Part shown: piece by piece, positions 8,752 through 17,799 of the stretch | How positions within the stretch are numbered: position 1 is the first letter of the stretch | Layout: each line of letters starts with the position of its first letter | Notes under the pieces: model-generated | The model's input: only the letters and a program-made list of their open reading frames with translations | What the model was told of the DNA's origin: nothing | The model's database searches: none | Program-made: the position numbers and the translations under genes | Assembly: GCF_000231055.2 (NCBI RefSeq) | Contig: NZ_CM001466.1 | Coordinates: forward strand, 386,766 to 450,765 | Length of the DNA: 64,000 bases | Direction of reading: 5' to 3' | From: Saccharomonospora azurea NA-128 | GTDB lineage: Bacteria > Actinomycetota > Actinomycetes > Mycobacteriales > Pseudonocardiaceae

Positions 8752-9821
8752 GTCGACCTCCCCGTGCGGCGCAGCAGGAACGCGAACACAGGGGCCCCGA
8801 CGACGGCGGTGACGATGCCGATGGGGATCTCCTGACCCTCGACGAGGGAGCGGGCGAGCGTGTCGGCGAAGACCAGCAGGACCGCTCCGGCCAACGCGCT
8901 GAGCGGGAGCAACCGGCCGTGCAGCGGTCCGCACACCAGCCGCACGAGGTGGGGGACGACGAGACCGACGAAGCCGATGGCACCCGTGAACGACACCAGC
9001 CCGGCCGTGACCAGCGCGGTGGTGACCATGAGCGTCCACCGGGTCGTCTGTACCCGCACACCGAGGGATCCGGCGGCGGCCTCGCCGAACGCGAACGCGT
9101 CGAGTGTCGGTGCGTAGACCGTGACGAGCGCGAAGGTCGCCATGACGAGCACCACGAGGGTCAGCGCGCCGGTCCAACGCACTCCGGCGAGAGAGCCGAG
9201 CGTCCAGCTCAGCACGCGGCGAGCGGCGTCGTGGTCGCCACCCACGATCACCAGGAACGACGTGTACGCCGAGCAGATCTGTCCGATCGCGACCCCGGCC
9301 AGCACGACCCGCGTGGGGGGCAGCGCGCCCGAGCGTCCGGCCGCGAGGCCGAGCACCAGCGCCAGCGCTCCCAACGCACCCGCGAACGCGCCGAGTCCGA
9401 CGAGGGCGGATCCGCCCAGACTCCCCGCCGAGATCCCCAGCACGAGAACACTCACCGCGCCGACCGATGCGCCACCGGAGATGCCCAACAGGTACGGCTC
9501 GGCGAGATCGTTACGGGTCAGTGACTGCAGCACGGCTCCGCAGAGCGCAAGCCCGGATCCGGTGGCGGCGGCGCCCAGCACGCGCGGTAGGCGCAGCTGC
9601 CACACGATCCGGTCGTCGAACACCGAGACGTCCACCGGGGCCCCGAGACGGCGTGCGACGACGTCCACGACAGTGGTGGGGCTGACCGGCACCGAGCCCA
9701 CGCCGAGCGCGATCACCATCGCCGCGCCGAGTGAGAGGAAGAGCACCAGGTGGGGCACCCACCCCGAACGCAGCGAAGGCGGCCCGGAACGGGCCGGTCC
9801 GGCGCCGACCGTGGTCGCCAT
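8748..9821 (-). CDS. btuC: ABC transporter permease, FecCD/BtuC family
   Basis: A 357-residue polytopic membrane protein with about ten hydrophobic segments. Typical BtuC/FecCD motifs are RLPRVLGAAATGSGLALCGAV near the N-terminal third, LGISGGASVGAV, and SFTGAIGFVGLVVPHLVR toward the C-terminus. It forms the channel of the importer with the ATPase and binding protein encoded on either side. The ATG at 9819-9821 shares a base with the stop codon of the binding-protein gene (TGATG). In-frame upstream sequence is antisense-like and was excluded. Confidence 0.9.
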   Translation of the reverse strand: MATTVGAGPARSGPPSLRSGWVPHLVLFLSLGAAMVIALGVGSVPVSPTTVVDVVARRLGAPVDVSVFDDRIVWQLRLPRVLGAAATGSGLALCGAVLQSLTRNDLAEPYLLGISGGASVGAVSVLVLGISAGSLGGSALVGLGAFAGALGALALVLGLAAGRSGALPPTRVVLAGVAIGQICSAYTSFLVIVGGDHDAARRVLSWTLGSLAGVRWTGALTLVVLVMATFALVTVYAPTLDAFAFGEAAAGSLGVRVQTTRWTLMVTTALVTAGLVSFTGAIGFVGLVVPHLVRLVCGPLHGRLLPLSALAGAVLLVFADTLARSLVEGQEIPIGIVTAVVGAPVFAFLLRRTGRST

Positions 9822-10816
9822 CAGCGCAGGCCGAGCGCGCGAATCTGCTCGGCCACCGACGTCGCACCCTCGACGAGGCGGACCCCGGGCGTGGACTCCG
9901 AGAACGGGATCGTCACGAACCGTTCGTGGCGCACCGCATCGAGCTGCGACAACACCTCGTCGCGCTGCAATAACGCGATCTTGTCCTCGGCTGTGGACCA
10001 TGCGGCATCGGCCAGCACGATGACCTCGGGATCGGCGACGACGACGTCCTCCCAGCTCACGTCCGCCCAGCCGCCCTCGACGTCGGCGAAGACGTTGGTT
10101 GCACCGATCGCGTCGAGCACGAGCTGTGGGCCCCCGTCACCGGCACCCGCGAAGGCGGTCTTGACACCGGAGTCGAACCAGAAAACCTCGATGCCCTCAC
10201 CTGCCGCCTCCCGTCGGAGTGCGTCGAGCTGTCGGGCCTGCTCCTCGCGGAGGCGGTCCGCCCGTTCGGGAACGCCGAAGACGGTGGCGACGTCGGCGAT
10301 CTCCTGCCAGACCGTGTCGAACGTGATGTCCCGAGTGGACGCTCCCGTCCCGCAGCCGAACGGGGACACGTAGGTGGCGGCACCGAGCTCGTGCAGTGTC
10401 GCTCGGTCTCCGGCGGCCTCCGAGTCGAAGGCCGAGAGGTACGAGGCGTAGACGAAATCCGGCTCGGCGGCCATGACCGTCTCGTGATCGGGATACTGCT
10501 CGGACAGCACGGGCACCGACTCGTAGGCCGCTTGCCACCTGTCGGGAACGGCGTCGTCGAGGTAGGCGGTGCCGACGAGCTGGTCCTCGGCACCGAGCGC
10601 CAGTACCACCTCGGTCGCGCCCTGGTTCAGGGTGACCGCCGAGGTGGGTGGGGCGTCGACGGTGGTGGTGACACCGCAGCTGCTGATCTCCACGGGATAC
10701 TCGGCCGTCGACGCCGCGGTCTCGGCGTCTGCGTCGTCGGGCGCGCCGACGCAGGCGGAGGGCAGGAGTGAGGCGATCGACAGGGCCAGAGCGGGCAGCA
10801 CACGACGAGAAGGCAC
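9821..10816 (-). CDS. btuF: ABC transporter substrate-binding lipoprotein, BtuF/FecB type
   Basis: A 331-residue binding protein. The N-terminus is a lipoprotein signal (hydrophobic core, then LLPSAC with the lipidated cysteine at about position 22), so it should be anchored outside the membrane. The mature part has the helical-backbone fold pattern VTLNQGATEVVLALGAEDQLVG, then EPDFVYASY and ADPEVIVLADA. It is the first gene after the cobalamin riboswitch, which argues for corrinoid or cobalt-complex uptake rather than iron siderophores. The start codon is GTG (10814-10816), with only a weak ribosome-binding site. Confidence 0.88.
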   Translation of the reverse strand: MPSRRVLPALALSIASLLPSACVGAPDDADAETAASTAEYPVEISSCGVTTTVDAPPTSAVTLNQGATEVVLALGAEDQLVGTAYLDDAVPDRWQAAYESVPVLSEQYPDHETVMAAEPDFVYASYLSAFDSEAAGDRATLHELGAATYVSPFGCGTGASTRDITFDTVWQEIADVATVFGVPERADRLREEQARQLDALRREAAGEGIEVFWFDSGVKTAFAGAGDGGPQLVLDAIGATNVFADVEGGWADVSWEDVVVADPEVIVLADAAWSTAEDKIALLQRDEVLSQLDAVRHERFVTIPFSESTPGVRLVEGATSVAEQIRALGLR

Positions 10817-10868
10817 GGTGTTCTTTCGTCCGGAGGCTCGAACGCGGAGCCTGTGGCGGGCAGGTACG

Positions 10869-10885
10869 CAGACACCGGGTCTGCG
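10869..10885 (-). terminator. Small hairpin after the riboswitch aptamer, probable expression platform
   Basis: GCAGAC and GTCTGC pair perfectly around a 5-nt loop directly downstream (minus strand) of the aptamer and about 50 nt before the btuF start. There is no U-tract, so control is more likely at translation, or through a Rho-dependent or alternative-pairing mechanism, than by an intrinsic terminator. Role inferred from position. Confidence 0.45.
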
Positions 10886-11040
10886 GCCAGCAGGTCTTCG
10901 GACTCGGGATCGACCGGACGGAACGCCTTCCCAGGTTCGAACCTAGTGGCTTCGTGCCCCGCCCGTCACCCTCACCGCTGCGCGTCAGTCCCGGAGTCTC
11001 ACCGGGTTCCCTGACTCAGCCTCGCGCTGAGTACGACTGG
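10886..11040 (-). promoter_or_regulatory. Cobalamin riboswitch upstream of the btuFCD-cobN-cobF operon
   Basis: On the minus strand this leader contains the conserved aptamer blocks in order: AGGGAAcCCGGTGAGACTCC, then GGGACTGACGCGCAGCGG, then GCCACTAGG, then GGGAAGGCG, and finally GAGTCCGAAGACCTGC. These match the adenosylcobalamin-sensing (B12-box) aptamer. It should lower expression of the importer, the 53-aa gene, cobN and cobF when cobalamin is plentiful. It lies in the divergent gap before cobG, which reads the other way and does not share it. Confidence 0.9.
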
Positions 11041-11104
11041 CAGCGTGACGATAACACCAAGCCGGGTGCGGAGGCCATGAGTTCGTGAGTGGCAGGATGA
11101 GGCC

Positions 11105-11983
11105 GTGATCGGAAGAACCCGCCGCGATGCGTGTCCCGGTGTGTTGCGGCCGTGGCTCGCGGACGACGGCGCCCTCGTGCGGCTGCGGCTGCCGGGCGGT
11201 GCGGTGGCTCCCGGGGCGCTCGCGGAACTGCTGCGCGTGGCCGAACGCCACGGCGACGGTGCGGTCTACCTCACCAGCCGGGCCAACCTGCAGGTGCGGG
11301 GTCTCGCCCACACCGACGGCCGCCTGAGTGACGAGGTGGTGGATGCCGTCCTCGCCACCGGGCTCGTTCCGTCGCCGACCCACGAGCGCGTGCGCAACAT
11401 CATGGTCTCGCCGCTGACCGGCCGGTCGGGCGGACGTGCCGATCTGCGTCCGGTCGTCGGTGACTTCGACGCGCGTCTGTGCGGGGAGTCCCGCCTCTCG
11501 GCGCTGTCAGGACGGTTCCTCTTCGTGCTCGACGACGGGCGTGGCGATCTCGCGGGACGTGACCTCGATCTCGGCCTCGTGGCGGTCGATGCGGAATTCG
11601 CGCAACTGCGGGCGGGCAGCACTGACTGGGGAGCCGTGGTGCCGCTGGGGAAGGCCGCGGAGACCCTCACCGCCCTCGCGATTGCCTTCGTCGAACAGGC
11701 CGGTACCGCACCGGATTCGCCGTGGCACGTCGACGAGCTCGACAGTGGTGGCGCAGGCCTGCTCGGCGTGCCACAGGACCGGCGCGCCGACACCCGGGTC
11801 AGCAGTGGGCCCCCGCCGCTTGGCAAGATCGCCCAGCAGGACGGCCGCGTCGCCGAGCACGTGCCGGTGCCCGACGGCCGCCTGGACGCGCACCTCATGA
11901 CCGAGTTGGACGCCCTGTCGCCGCGTGAGCTGATCGTGACGCCGTGGCGCACCGTCGTCGTCCCGGACCTGGAGAACGCATGA
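11105..11983 (+). CDS. cobG: Precorrin-3B synthase-like protein, short form lacking the Fe-S half
   Basis: CobG converts precorrin-3A to precorrin-3B by oxygen-dependent ring contraction and resembles nitrite/sulfite reductases. This 292-residue protein has the ferredoxin-like half domain and RANLQVRGL, HERVRNIMVSPLTGR, ALSGRFLFVLDDGRGD and the late motif IVTPWRTVVVPDL. It then stops. Family members usually continue for another 80-130 residues with the four cysteines that bind a 4Fe-4S cluster; only two unrelated cysteines remain here. The stop overlaps the cobH start as ATGA, so the gene end is tidy. It starts with GTG. Activity as an oxygenase is doubtful. Confidence 0.82.
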   Translation: MIGRTRRDACPGVLRPWLADDGALVRLRLPGGAVAPGALAELLRVAERHGDGAVYLTSRANLQVRGLAHTDGRLSDEVVDAVLATGLVPSPTHERVRNIMVSPLTGRSGGRADLRPVVGDFDARLCGESRLSALSGRFLFVLDDGRGDLAGRDLDLGLVAVDAEFAQLRAGSTDWGAVVPLGKAAETLTALAIAFVEQAGTAPDSPWHVDELDSGGAGLLGVPQDRRADTRVSSGPPPLGKIAQQDGRVAEHVPVPDGRLDAHLMTELDALSPRELIVTPWRTVVVPDLENA

Positions 11984-12645
11984 GCCTCGCCCCACCGACC
12001 CACCGCTATCCCTACGTCACCGACGGCGCGGCGATCTACGCCGAGTCCTTCGCGACGATCCGTTCCGAGGCGGAACTGTCCACCGTGCCCACAGATGCCG
12101 AGAAGGTAGCTGTCCGGATGATCCATGCCTGCGGACAGACCGATCTCGCCGCAGACCTGGTCATCCACCCGGATCTCGTCCGTGCCGGCAGGTCGGCTCT
12201 CGCCGCGGGGGCACCGATCCTGACCGACGCGCACATGGTGGCCGAGGGTGTGACCCGGATGCGCCTCCCGCGCGACAACGACGTGCGTTGTTTTCTGCGC
12301 GACGAGCGAGTTCCCGACCTTGCCCGCGCCTGGGGGACGACCCGGTCCGCTGCTGCCGTCTCGCTGTGGGCCGAACACCTGGAAGGCGCTGTCGCGGTCG
12401 TCGGCAACGCGCCTACCGCGTTGTTCCACCTGCTGGAGCTGCTTCGCGACGGTGCCCCGCGTCCGGCCGCGATCATCGGTACACCCGTCGGTTTCGTCGG
12501 CGCTGCCGAGTCGAAGCAGGCCCTCGTCGATCTCGCGGCGGACGAACCCGGGCTCGACGTTCCCTACCTCGTCGTGCGGGGCCGCCGCGGGGGTTCCGCG
12601 ATGGCCGCCTCGGCGCTCAACGCCCTGGCCCAGGAGGCGGAATGA
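11980..12645 (+). CDS. cobH: Precorrin-8X methylmutase
   Basis: A 221-residue enzyme that moves the methyl group from C-11 to C-12 to make hydrogenobyrinic acid. Conserved blocks are IYAESFATIRSEA, VRMIHACGQTDLAADL (containing the catalytic histidine), GAPILTDAHMVAEGVTR and GTPVGFVGAAESKQAL. Length is normal. The ATG at 11980-11982 overlaps the cobG stop, and the stop overlaps the cobIJ start, so the three are probably translated together. A longer in-frame start 12 codons upstream lies inside cobG and is not needed. Confidence 0.96.
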   Translation: MSLAPPTHRYPYVTDGAAIYAESFATIRSEAELSTVPTDAEKVAVRMIHACGQTDLAADLVIHPDLVRAGRSALAAGAPILTDAHMVAEGVTRMRLPRDNDVRCFLRDERVPDLARAWGTTRSAAAVSLWAEHLEGAVAVVGNAPTALFHLLELLRDGAPRPAAIIGTPVGFVGAAESKQALVDLAADEPGLDVPYLVVRGRRGGSAMAASALNALAQEAE

Positions 12646-14156
12646 CCGGCACGCTTTACGGCGTGGGCGTCGGCCCCGGCGATCCCGAACTGATCACGCT
12701 GAAGGCGGCCCGGCTCATCCGCGCGGCCGACGTCGTCGCGTACCACGCGGGCGTGGGTAAACAGTCGAACGCGCGGCGGATCGCCGCCGACCTGATCCCG
12801 CCGGGCGCCGTCGAGGAGGAGCTCGTCTACCCGGTGACGACGCAGACGACCGATCACCCGGGCGGTTACGCCGGTGCGATGAGCGACTTCTACACCGAGT
12901 GCGCGGCGCGTCTGCGTGCGCATCTGGCTGCTGGTCGTGACGTCGTCGTCCTGGCCGAGGGCGATCCGATGTTCTACGGGTCGTTCATGTACCTGCACGA
13001 CCGGTTGGCCGCGGAGTTCCCCACCGAGGTGGTGGCCGGGGTGCCCGCATTCGCGGCGGCCACCGCGTCCGCGGCGCTGCCGCTCGCGCGCCAGACCGAC
13101 GTGCTTACCGTCCTGCCCGGCACACTGCCCGAACCCGAGCTCGCCCGCAGGCTCGCCGACACCGACGGCGCGGTGATCATGAAGCTCGGCCGCACCTTCA
13201 CCAAGGTCCGCTCCGCCCTGGAACAAGCCGGACGAGTACAGGGCTCGTGGTACGTCGAACGGGCGTCGATGGACGTCGAGCGTGTGCTGCCGGTCGCCGA
13301 CGTCGCTCCGGAGGAGGTGCCGTACTTCTCGATGGTGCTGGTGCCCGGCGACGCGAGACCGGGCGTCGCTCGCTACGACCGGACCGCCCCGCCGTTCGAG
13401 ACCAACGGTGCGGTCGCCGAGCCGTCGGCCGAGGTCGCCGTCGTGGGCCTCGGTCCCGGTCCGGACGAGTGGTTGTCGACCGAGGCGGCGCAGGTGCTCG
13501 CCGAGGTCGACCACGTCGTCGGCTACGGACCGTACGTTGCCCGGGTTCCTCAGCGCGTGGGACTCGTGCGGCACGCCTCGGGTAACACCGTCGAAGTCGA
13601 GCGGGCGCGGGAGGCACTCGAACTCGCGTTGGCGGGGGAGCGGGTCGCGGTCGTCTCCGGCGGCGACTCCGGCATCTTCGGCATGGCCTCGGCCGTGTTC
13701 GAGGCGGCTGAGGACCCTCGCTACGCCGACGTGGCGGTACGGGTGGTGCCCGGAATCTCGGCGGTACAGGCCGTGGCCGCCCGCGCCGGCGCGCCGATCG
13801 GTGCCGACTTCGCGGTCCTGAGCCTGTCCGACCGGCTCAAGCCGTGGGCGGTGGTGGAGCGGCGCCTGCGCGCCACGTCGCAGGCCGACCTTGTGCTCGC
13901 CCTCTACAACCCACGCTCGCGTTCCCGCAGCGAGCAACTCGCGAAGGCGCAGGCGGTCCTGCTGGAACACCGCTCGCCGGACACGGTCGTCGTGATCGGG
14001 CGGGACGTCGGCAGGGACGAGGAGAGTCTCACGGTGACCACGCTGGGCGCGCTCGATCCCGAGACGATCGACATGAAGTGCCTGCTCGTCGTCGGCGCGT
14101 CGGCGACCCGGGTGACCAGGTCAGGACGCGTCTGGAGCCCTCGTTTCGTCGGGTGA
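12642..14156 (+). CDS. cobIJ: Fused precorrin-2 C20-methyltransferase / precorrin-3B C17-methyltransferase
   Basis: A 504-residue two-domain protein. Residues 1 to about 245 are CobI (GVGVGPGDPELITLKA, LAEGDPMFYGSFMYLHDRL) and residues about 262-504 are CobJ (VVGLGPGPDEWLSTEA, VVSGGDSGIFGMA, YNPRSRSRSEQL). Both domains are complete SAM-dependent tetrapyrrole methylases, so one polypeptide methylates C-20 of precorrin-2 and C-17 of precorrin-3B. The fusion is common in actinobacteria. CobG would act between the two reactions. Its last 36 bases overlap the 3' end of the convergent cobM. Confidence 0.96.
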   Translation: MTGTLYGVGVGPGDPELITLKAARLIRAADVVAYHAGVGKQSNARRIAADLIPPGAVEEELVYPVTTQTTDHPGGYAGAMSDFYTECAARLRAHLAAGRDVVVLAEGDPMFYGSFMYLHDRLAAEFPTEVVAGVPAFAAATASAALPLARQTDVLTVLPGTLPEPELARRLADTDGAVIMKLGRTFTKVRSALEQAGRVQGSWYVERASMDVERVLPVADVAPEEVPYFSMVLVPGDARPGVARYDRTAPPFETNGAVAEPSAEVAVVGLGPGPDEWLSTEAAQVLAEVDHVVGYGPYVARVPQRVGLVRHASGNTVEVERAREALELALAGERVAVVSGGDSGIFGMASAVFEAAEDPRYADVAVRVVPGISAVQAVAARAGAPIGADFAVLSLSDRLKPWAVVERRLRATSQADLVLALYNPRSRSRSEQLAKAQAVLLEHRSPDTVVVIGRDVGRDEESLTVTTLGALDPETIDMKCLLVVGASATRVTRSGRVWSPRFVG

Positions 14157-14906
14157 CCGGCGAGCGGGCCGCTCGCGGTCGGCGGCGTAGAGGAACGACT
14201 CGCCGCCACGCACGTCCGGTGCGAGAGCCGGACCGACCAGGATGACGGCGGCGCGACGCAGCCGGGCCGCCTCCACTTGGGCGGCGATGTCCGCGAGCGT
14301 GCCCCGGAGCACCAGTTCCCGCGGTTGCGTGGCACTGGCCACCACCACGACCGGGCAGTCCGCGCCGTAGTGAGTCGCGAGCTCGGCGGCGAGTTCCCGG
14401 GTGCGGGTGATCGCCAGATGCAGCACGAGCGTGGCCCCGGTCGCGGCGAACGCCGAGAGTTTCTCGCCCGACGGCATCGCCGTCGAGCGGGCCTGCGTGC
14501 GAGTGAGCACGACCGATTGCGCGACGCGAGGCACGGTGAGTTCGGCGCCGACGAGCGCGGCCGCCGCCGCATAGGCCGGAACGCCCGGCGTCACATCCCA
14601 CGACACACCGGCCGCGTCGAGCCGCCGGGCCTGCTCGTGCACGGCGGAGTACAGCGACGGATCGCCCGAGCACAGCCGCACGACCTCCAGACCGTCGGCG
14701 TGCGCGCGCACGAGGTGGTCGGTGATCTCGTCGAGCGTGAGGTGCTGCGTGTCGACGAGCCGCGCGTCCGGGCGGCAGTGGCTGAGCACCTCGTCCAAGT
14801 ACGTGCCCGCGTACAGACAGACGTCGGCGGCCTGGAGAAGGGTGACGGCGCGTAGCGTCAGTAGGTCGGCGGCACCGGGACCGGCTCCGACGAAATGGAC
14901 GGTCAT
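14121..14906 (-). CDS. cobM: Precorrin-4 C11-methyltransferase
   Basis: A 261-residue tetrapyrrole methylase adding a methyl to C-11 of precorrin-4. The N-terminal GAGPGAADLLTLRA motif, CLYAGTYLDEVL, RLCSGDPSLYSAVHEQ and PGVPAYAAAAA are diagnostic of CobM/CbiF. The start ATG (14904-14906) overlaps the cobL stop as ATGA, giving a coupled cobL-cobM pair. The upstream in-frame extension of 17 codons is inside cobL and was left out. Confidence 0.95.
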   Translation of the reverse strand: MTVHFVGAGPGAADLLTLRAVTLLQAADVCLYAGTYLDEVLSHCRPDARLVDTQHLTLDEITDHLVRAHADGLEVVRLCSGDPSLYSAVHEQARRLDAAGVSWDVTPGVPAYAAAAALVGAELTVPRVAQSVVLTRTQARSTAMPSGEKLSAFAATGATLVLHLAITRTRELAAELATHYGADCPVVVVASATQPRELVLRGTLADIAAQVEAARLRRAAVILVGPALAPDVRGGESFLYAADRERPARRSPDETRAPDAS

Positions 14907-16111
14907 GACTCTCCCTTGACGACGGACCACTGGGTGACGGCGCGTGCGGGTGTCCAACCCGTGAACGAGCCCAGGGGCCCGGCGCGCTCGATGTGCAGGC
15001 GGACGAGCTCGCCGCCGTGCCGACGGTACTGCTCCAGCAGCAGGCTCTCGGTCTCGGCCGTCACACCGTGGACGACCAGTCGACCGCCGGGACGTAACGC
15101 TGCCCAGCAGGTCTCCACCACGCCGGGCACCGTCGCACCGCCACCCACGAACACGGCGTCCGGCCGGTCGAGGTCACCGAGGGCCTCGGGGGCCGAGCCC
15201 TCGATCACGACGAGGTCTCCCACCCCGAGCGCGTCGGCGTTGCGGCGCACGAGCGCGGCACGCTCGGGCCTCGATTCGACGGCGACGCATCGTGCGGTGG
15301 GGTGAGCACGCATCCATTCCACACCGATCGAACCACTGCCCGCCCCCACGTCCCACAGCAGTTGGCCGGGAGCGGGAGCGAGCCGCGCGAGCGCGCTCGC
15401 GCGCACGTCCCGTTTGGTGATCTGTCCAGTGTGCTCGAACGCGTCGTCGGGCAGGAGCCCACCCGTTGCCCAACCGGGACCGGTGCCTCGGACCTCGACC
15501 GCGATGACGTTGAGCCTCGGGACCCGCGGGGTGCCCCAGGAGACGGCCGTCCCGTGGCGGTGCGATTCGGTGGGTGACCCGAGATCGCCGAGCACGGTGA
15601 GCGACGAGGTGCCGTAACCGAGGTCGGTCAGCAGCGCAGCGACCCGTTCCGGAGTCGTCTCGTCGCTGGACAACACCACGAGCCGTCGGGCGGGCGCGAG
15701 CGCGGGCACGATCCGCCGCACGTCGTGGCCGACGACCCGCACGGCGGTCACCGTTTCGGCCGCCCAGCCCATCCGGGCCCGCGCGAGCGCGACCGACGAC
15801 ACCGCCGGCACGATCCGGACCCGCTCGCGGCCGAGGACGTCGAGCAGTGTGGTGCCGATGCCGGATACGAGCGGGTCGCCCGACGCCAGCGCCACTACCG
15901 GCGGCTGGGCATCCGCCACGAGCGAGGCGAGACCGTCCCGCAGCGGCGACGGCCACTTCCTGCGCGCCTGGCCGGGGATGTCCGGCAGCAGCGTGAGATG
16001 GCGCGCCCCACCCAGGACGGTCCGGGCGGCCAGTACCGTGTTCCTTCCGATGGCGGGGAGGCCCTCCCACCCGTCCGCGCCGAGGCCCACGACCGTCACG
16101 TCCTTCGCCAT
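14903..16111 (-). CDS. cobL: Precorrin-6Y C5,15-methyltransferase (decarboxylating)
   Basis: A 402-residue bifunctional enzyme. The N-terminal half is a tetrapyrrole methylase (VVGLGADGWEGLP, LASGDPLVSGIGTTL) and the C-terminal half is a class I Rossmann methyltransferase with motif I LLWDVGAGSGSIGVEWM. It methylates C-5 and C-15 of precorrin-6B and decarboxylates the C-12 acetate to form precorrin-8X. Start ATG at 16109-16111. It reads away from cobQ, whose start lies about 95 bases off, so this gap must hold two divergent promoters. Confidence 0.95.
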   Translation of the reverse strand: MAKDVTVVGLGADGWEGLPAIGRNTVLAARTVLGGARHLTLLPDIPGQARRKWPSPLRDGLASLVADAQPPVVALASGDPLVSGIGTTLLDVLGRERVRIVPAVSSVALARARMGWAAETVTAVRVVGHDVRRIVPALAPARRLVVLSSDETTPERVAALLTDLGYGTSSLTVLGDLGSPTESHRHGTAVSWGTPRVPRLNVIAVEVRGTGPGWATGGLLPDDAFEHTGQITKRDVRASALARLAPAPGQLLWDVGAGSGSIGVEWMRAHPTARCVAVESRPERAALVRRNADALGVGDLVVIEGSAPEALGDLDRPDAVFVGGGATVPGVVETCWAALRPGGRLVVHGVTAETESLLLEQYRRHGGELVRLHIERAGPLGSFTGWTPARAVTQWSVVKGES

Positions 16112-16205
16112 GATCGCCGAATCTACGGGACCGACGGCTTTCCGGCTTGGCCGTGGTGGGCCTTGGTGGGCGCCGTCACTCTGGGCCGTCGGCGATACTG
16201 TCCGC

Positions 16206-17702
16206 GTGGCAGCACACGGAGGACGGACGGCGCGATTGCTCGTCGCCGGGACGACGTCCGATGCGGGCAAGACCCTCGTGACCACCGGCCTGTGTCGGGC
16301 GTTCGCGCGGCGCGGATTGACGGTCGCTCCGTTCAAAGCGCAGAACATGTCGAACAACTCGATGGTCTGCGCCGACGGCACCGAGATCGGACGGGCGCAG
16401 TGGGCCCAAGCTCTCGCCGCCCGGGCCGAACCCGAGGCCGCGATGAATCCGGTGCTGCTCAAGCCGGGTGGCGACCGGCGTAGCCACGTCGTCGTGATGG
16501 GCCGACCCGCGGGGCAGCTCGGTTCGGCGGAGTTCGTTGCCGGGCGCGCGCATCTCGCGGACGCCGCGTACACCGCGTACCGCGACCTGTCCTCGCGATT
16601 CGACCTCGTCGTCTGCGAGGGCGCGGGCAGCCCCGCCGAAATCAACCTGCGGGCGGGGGACTACGTGAACATGGGTCTGGCCCGGCACGACGACGTCCCC
16701 ACCGTGCTCGTCGGCGACATCGACCGCGGTGGTGTGTTCGCCGCGTTCTACGGCACCGTGGCGTTGCTGGAGCCCGACGACCAGTCGCTCGTCGCCGGTT
16801 TCATCGTGAACAAGTTCCGGGGCAACGAGACACTTCTCGCTCCTGGCCTGCGTCGGCTGGAGGAGCTCACCGGCCGTCGCGTCTACGGGACGGTGCCGTG
16901 GAGTCCCGACGTGTGGCTCGACTCCGAGGACACTCTGGGGATCGGCGACCGTTCGCACGCGGGGGAGGGCGCGCTCCGGGTCGCCGTCGTCCGGTTGCCC
17001 CGCATCAGCAACGTCACGGACCTCGATGCGCTCGGGCTGGAGCCGGACGTCGAGGTGATCTTCACCGCCGACCCGCACGACCTCGCCGATGCCGACCTCG
17101 TGGTCCTGCCCGGTACTCGCTCCACGGTCGCCGATCTGGCGTGGTTGCGCGCCCGGGGACTGGATCGGGCCGTGATACGCCACGCCGAGGCCGGACGTGC
17201 CGTGTTGGGTATCTGCGGCGGCTTTCAGATGCTCGGTCGCCACGTGCACGACCCCGAAGGAATCGAAACTCCCGAACCGGTGAGTGTGCCCGGTTTGGGC
17301 CTGCTGCCCGTGGAGACCACGTTCACACCGGACAAGACGCTCCGGAACTCGCACGGCACGGCGCTCGGTGCCGAGGTGTCCGGGTACGAGATCCACCACG
17401 GTCGCGTCACGTGCGACGCGGGCGTCCAGGAGTTCCTGGGTGGAGCCCGCGTCGGCGGCGTGCTGGGCACGATGTGGCACGGCAGCTTGGAATCCGACCC
17501 CCTGCGCACCGCCGTTTTGAACCTCGCCGCCAGGGCGCGCGGGCGTTCGTTCTCGGCCTCGGGTGTCAGTTTCGCGCGGAGCCGCGAGGCCCGGCTCGAT
17601 CTGCTCGGCGATCTGGTCGAGCGGCATCTCGACGTCGACGCGCTGCTGGCACTCGCCCAACAGGGGCCGGCGCCCGTCCCGACGATCGGACCCTATGCAT
17701 GA
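16206..17702 (+). CDS. cobQ: Cobyric acid synthase (glutamine-hydrolysing)
   Basis: A 498-residue amidotransferase that amidates four side chains of adenosyl-cobyrinic acid a,c-diamide. The P-loop-like AGTTSDAGKT is at residues 14-23, followed by PFKAQNMSNNS and GAGSPAEINL. The C-terminal class I glutaminase domain has its nucleophile at Cys337 (GICGGFQMLG) and the histidine region YEIHHGRVT. I chose the GTG at 16206-16208 because it lies about 15 residues before the P-loop, as is usual. Earlier in-frame codons run antisense through cobL. Confidence 0.95.
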   Translation: MAAHGGRTARLLVAGTTSDAGKTLVTTGLCRAFARRGLTVAPFKAQNMSNNSMVCADGTEIGRAQWAQALAARAEPEAAMNPVLLKPGGDRRSHVVVMGRPAGQLGSAEFVAGRAHLADAAYTAYRDLSSRFDLVVCEGAGSPAEINLRAGDYVNMGLARHDDVPTVLVGDIDRGGVFAAFYGTVALLEPDDQSLVAGFIVNKFRGNETLLAPGLRRLEELTGRRVYGTVPWSPDVWLDSEDTLGIGDRSHAGEGALRVAVVRLPRISNVTDLDALGLEPDVEVIFTADPHDLADADLVVLPGTRSTVADLAWLRARGLDRAVIRHAEAGRAVLGICGGFQMLGRHVHDPEGIETPEPVSVPGLGLLPVETTFTPDKTLRNSHGTALGAEVSGYEIHHGRVTCDAGVQEFLGGARVGGVLGTMWHGSLESDPLRTAVLNLAARARGRSFSASGVSFARSREARLDLLGDLVERHLDVDALLALAQQGPAPVPTIGPYA

Positions 17703-17799
17703 GCGCTGACGACCGAACGAGGGCATTCACGCGGACACGGTGCGCTGAGGCCCGGCCGACGTTCAGGCGGGTCCGGTGACGAGAGGAGTGGCGACGTCC

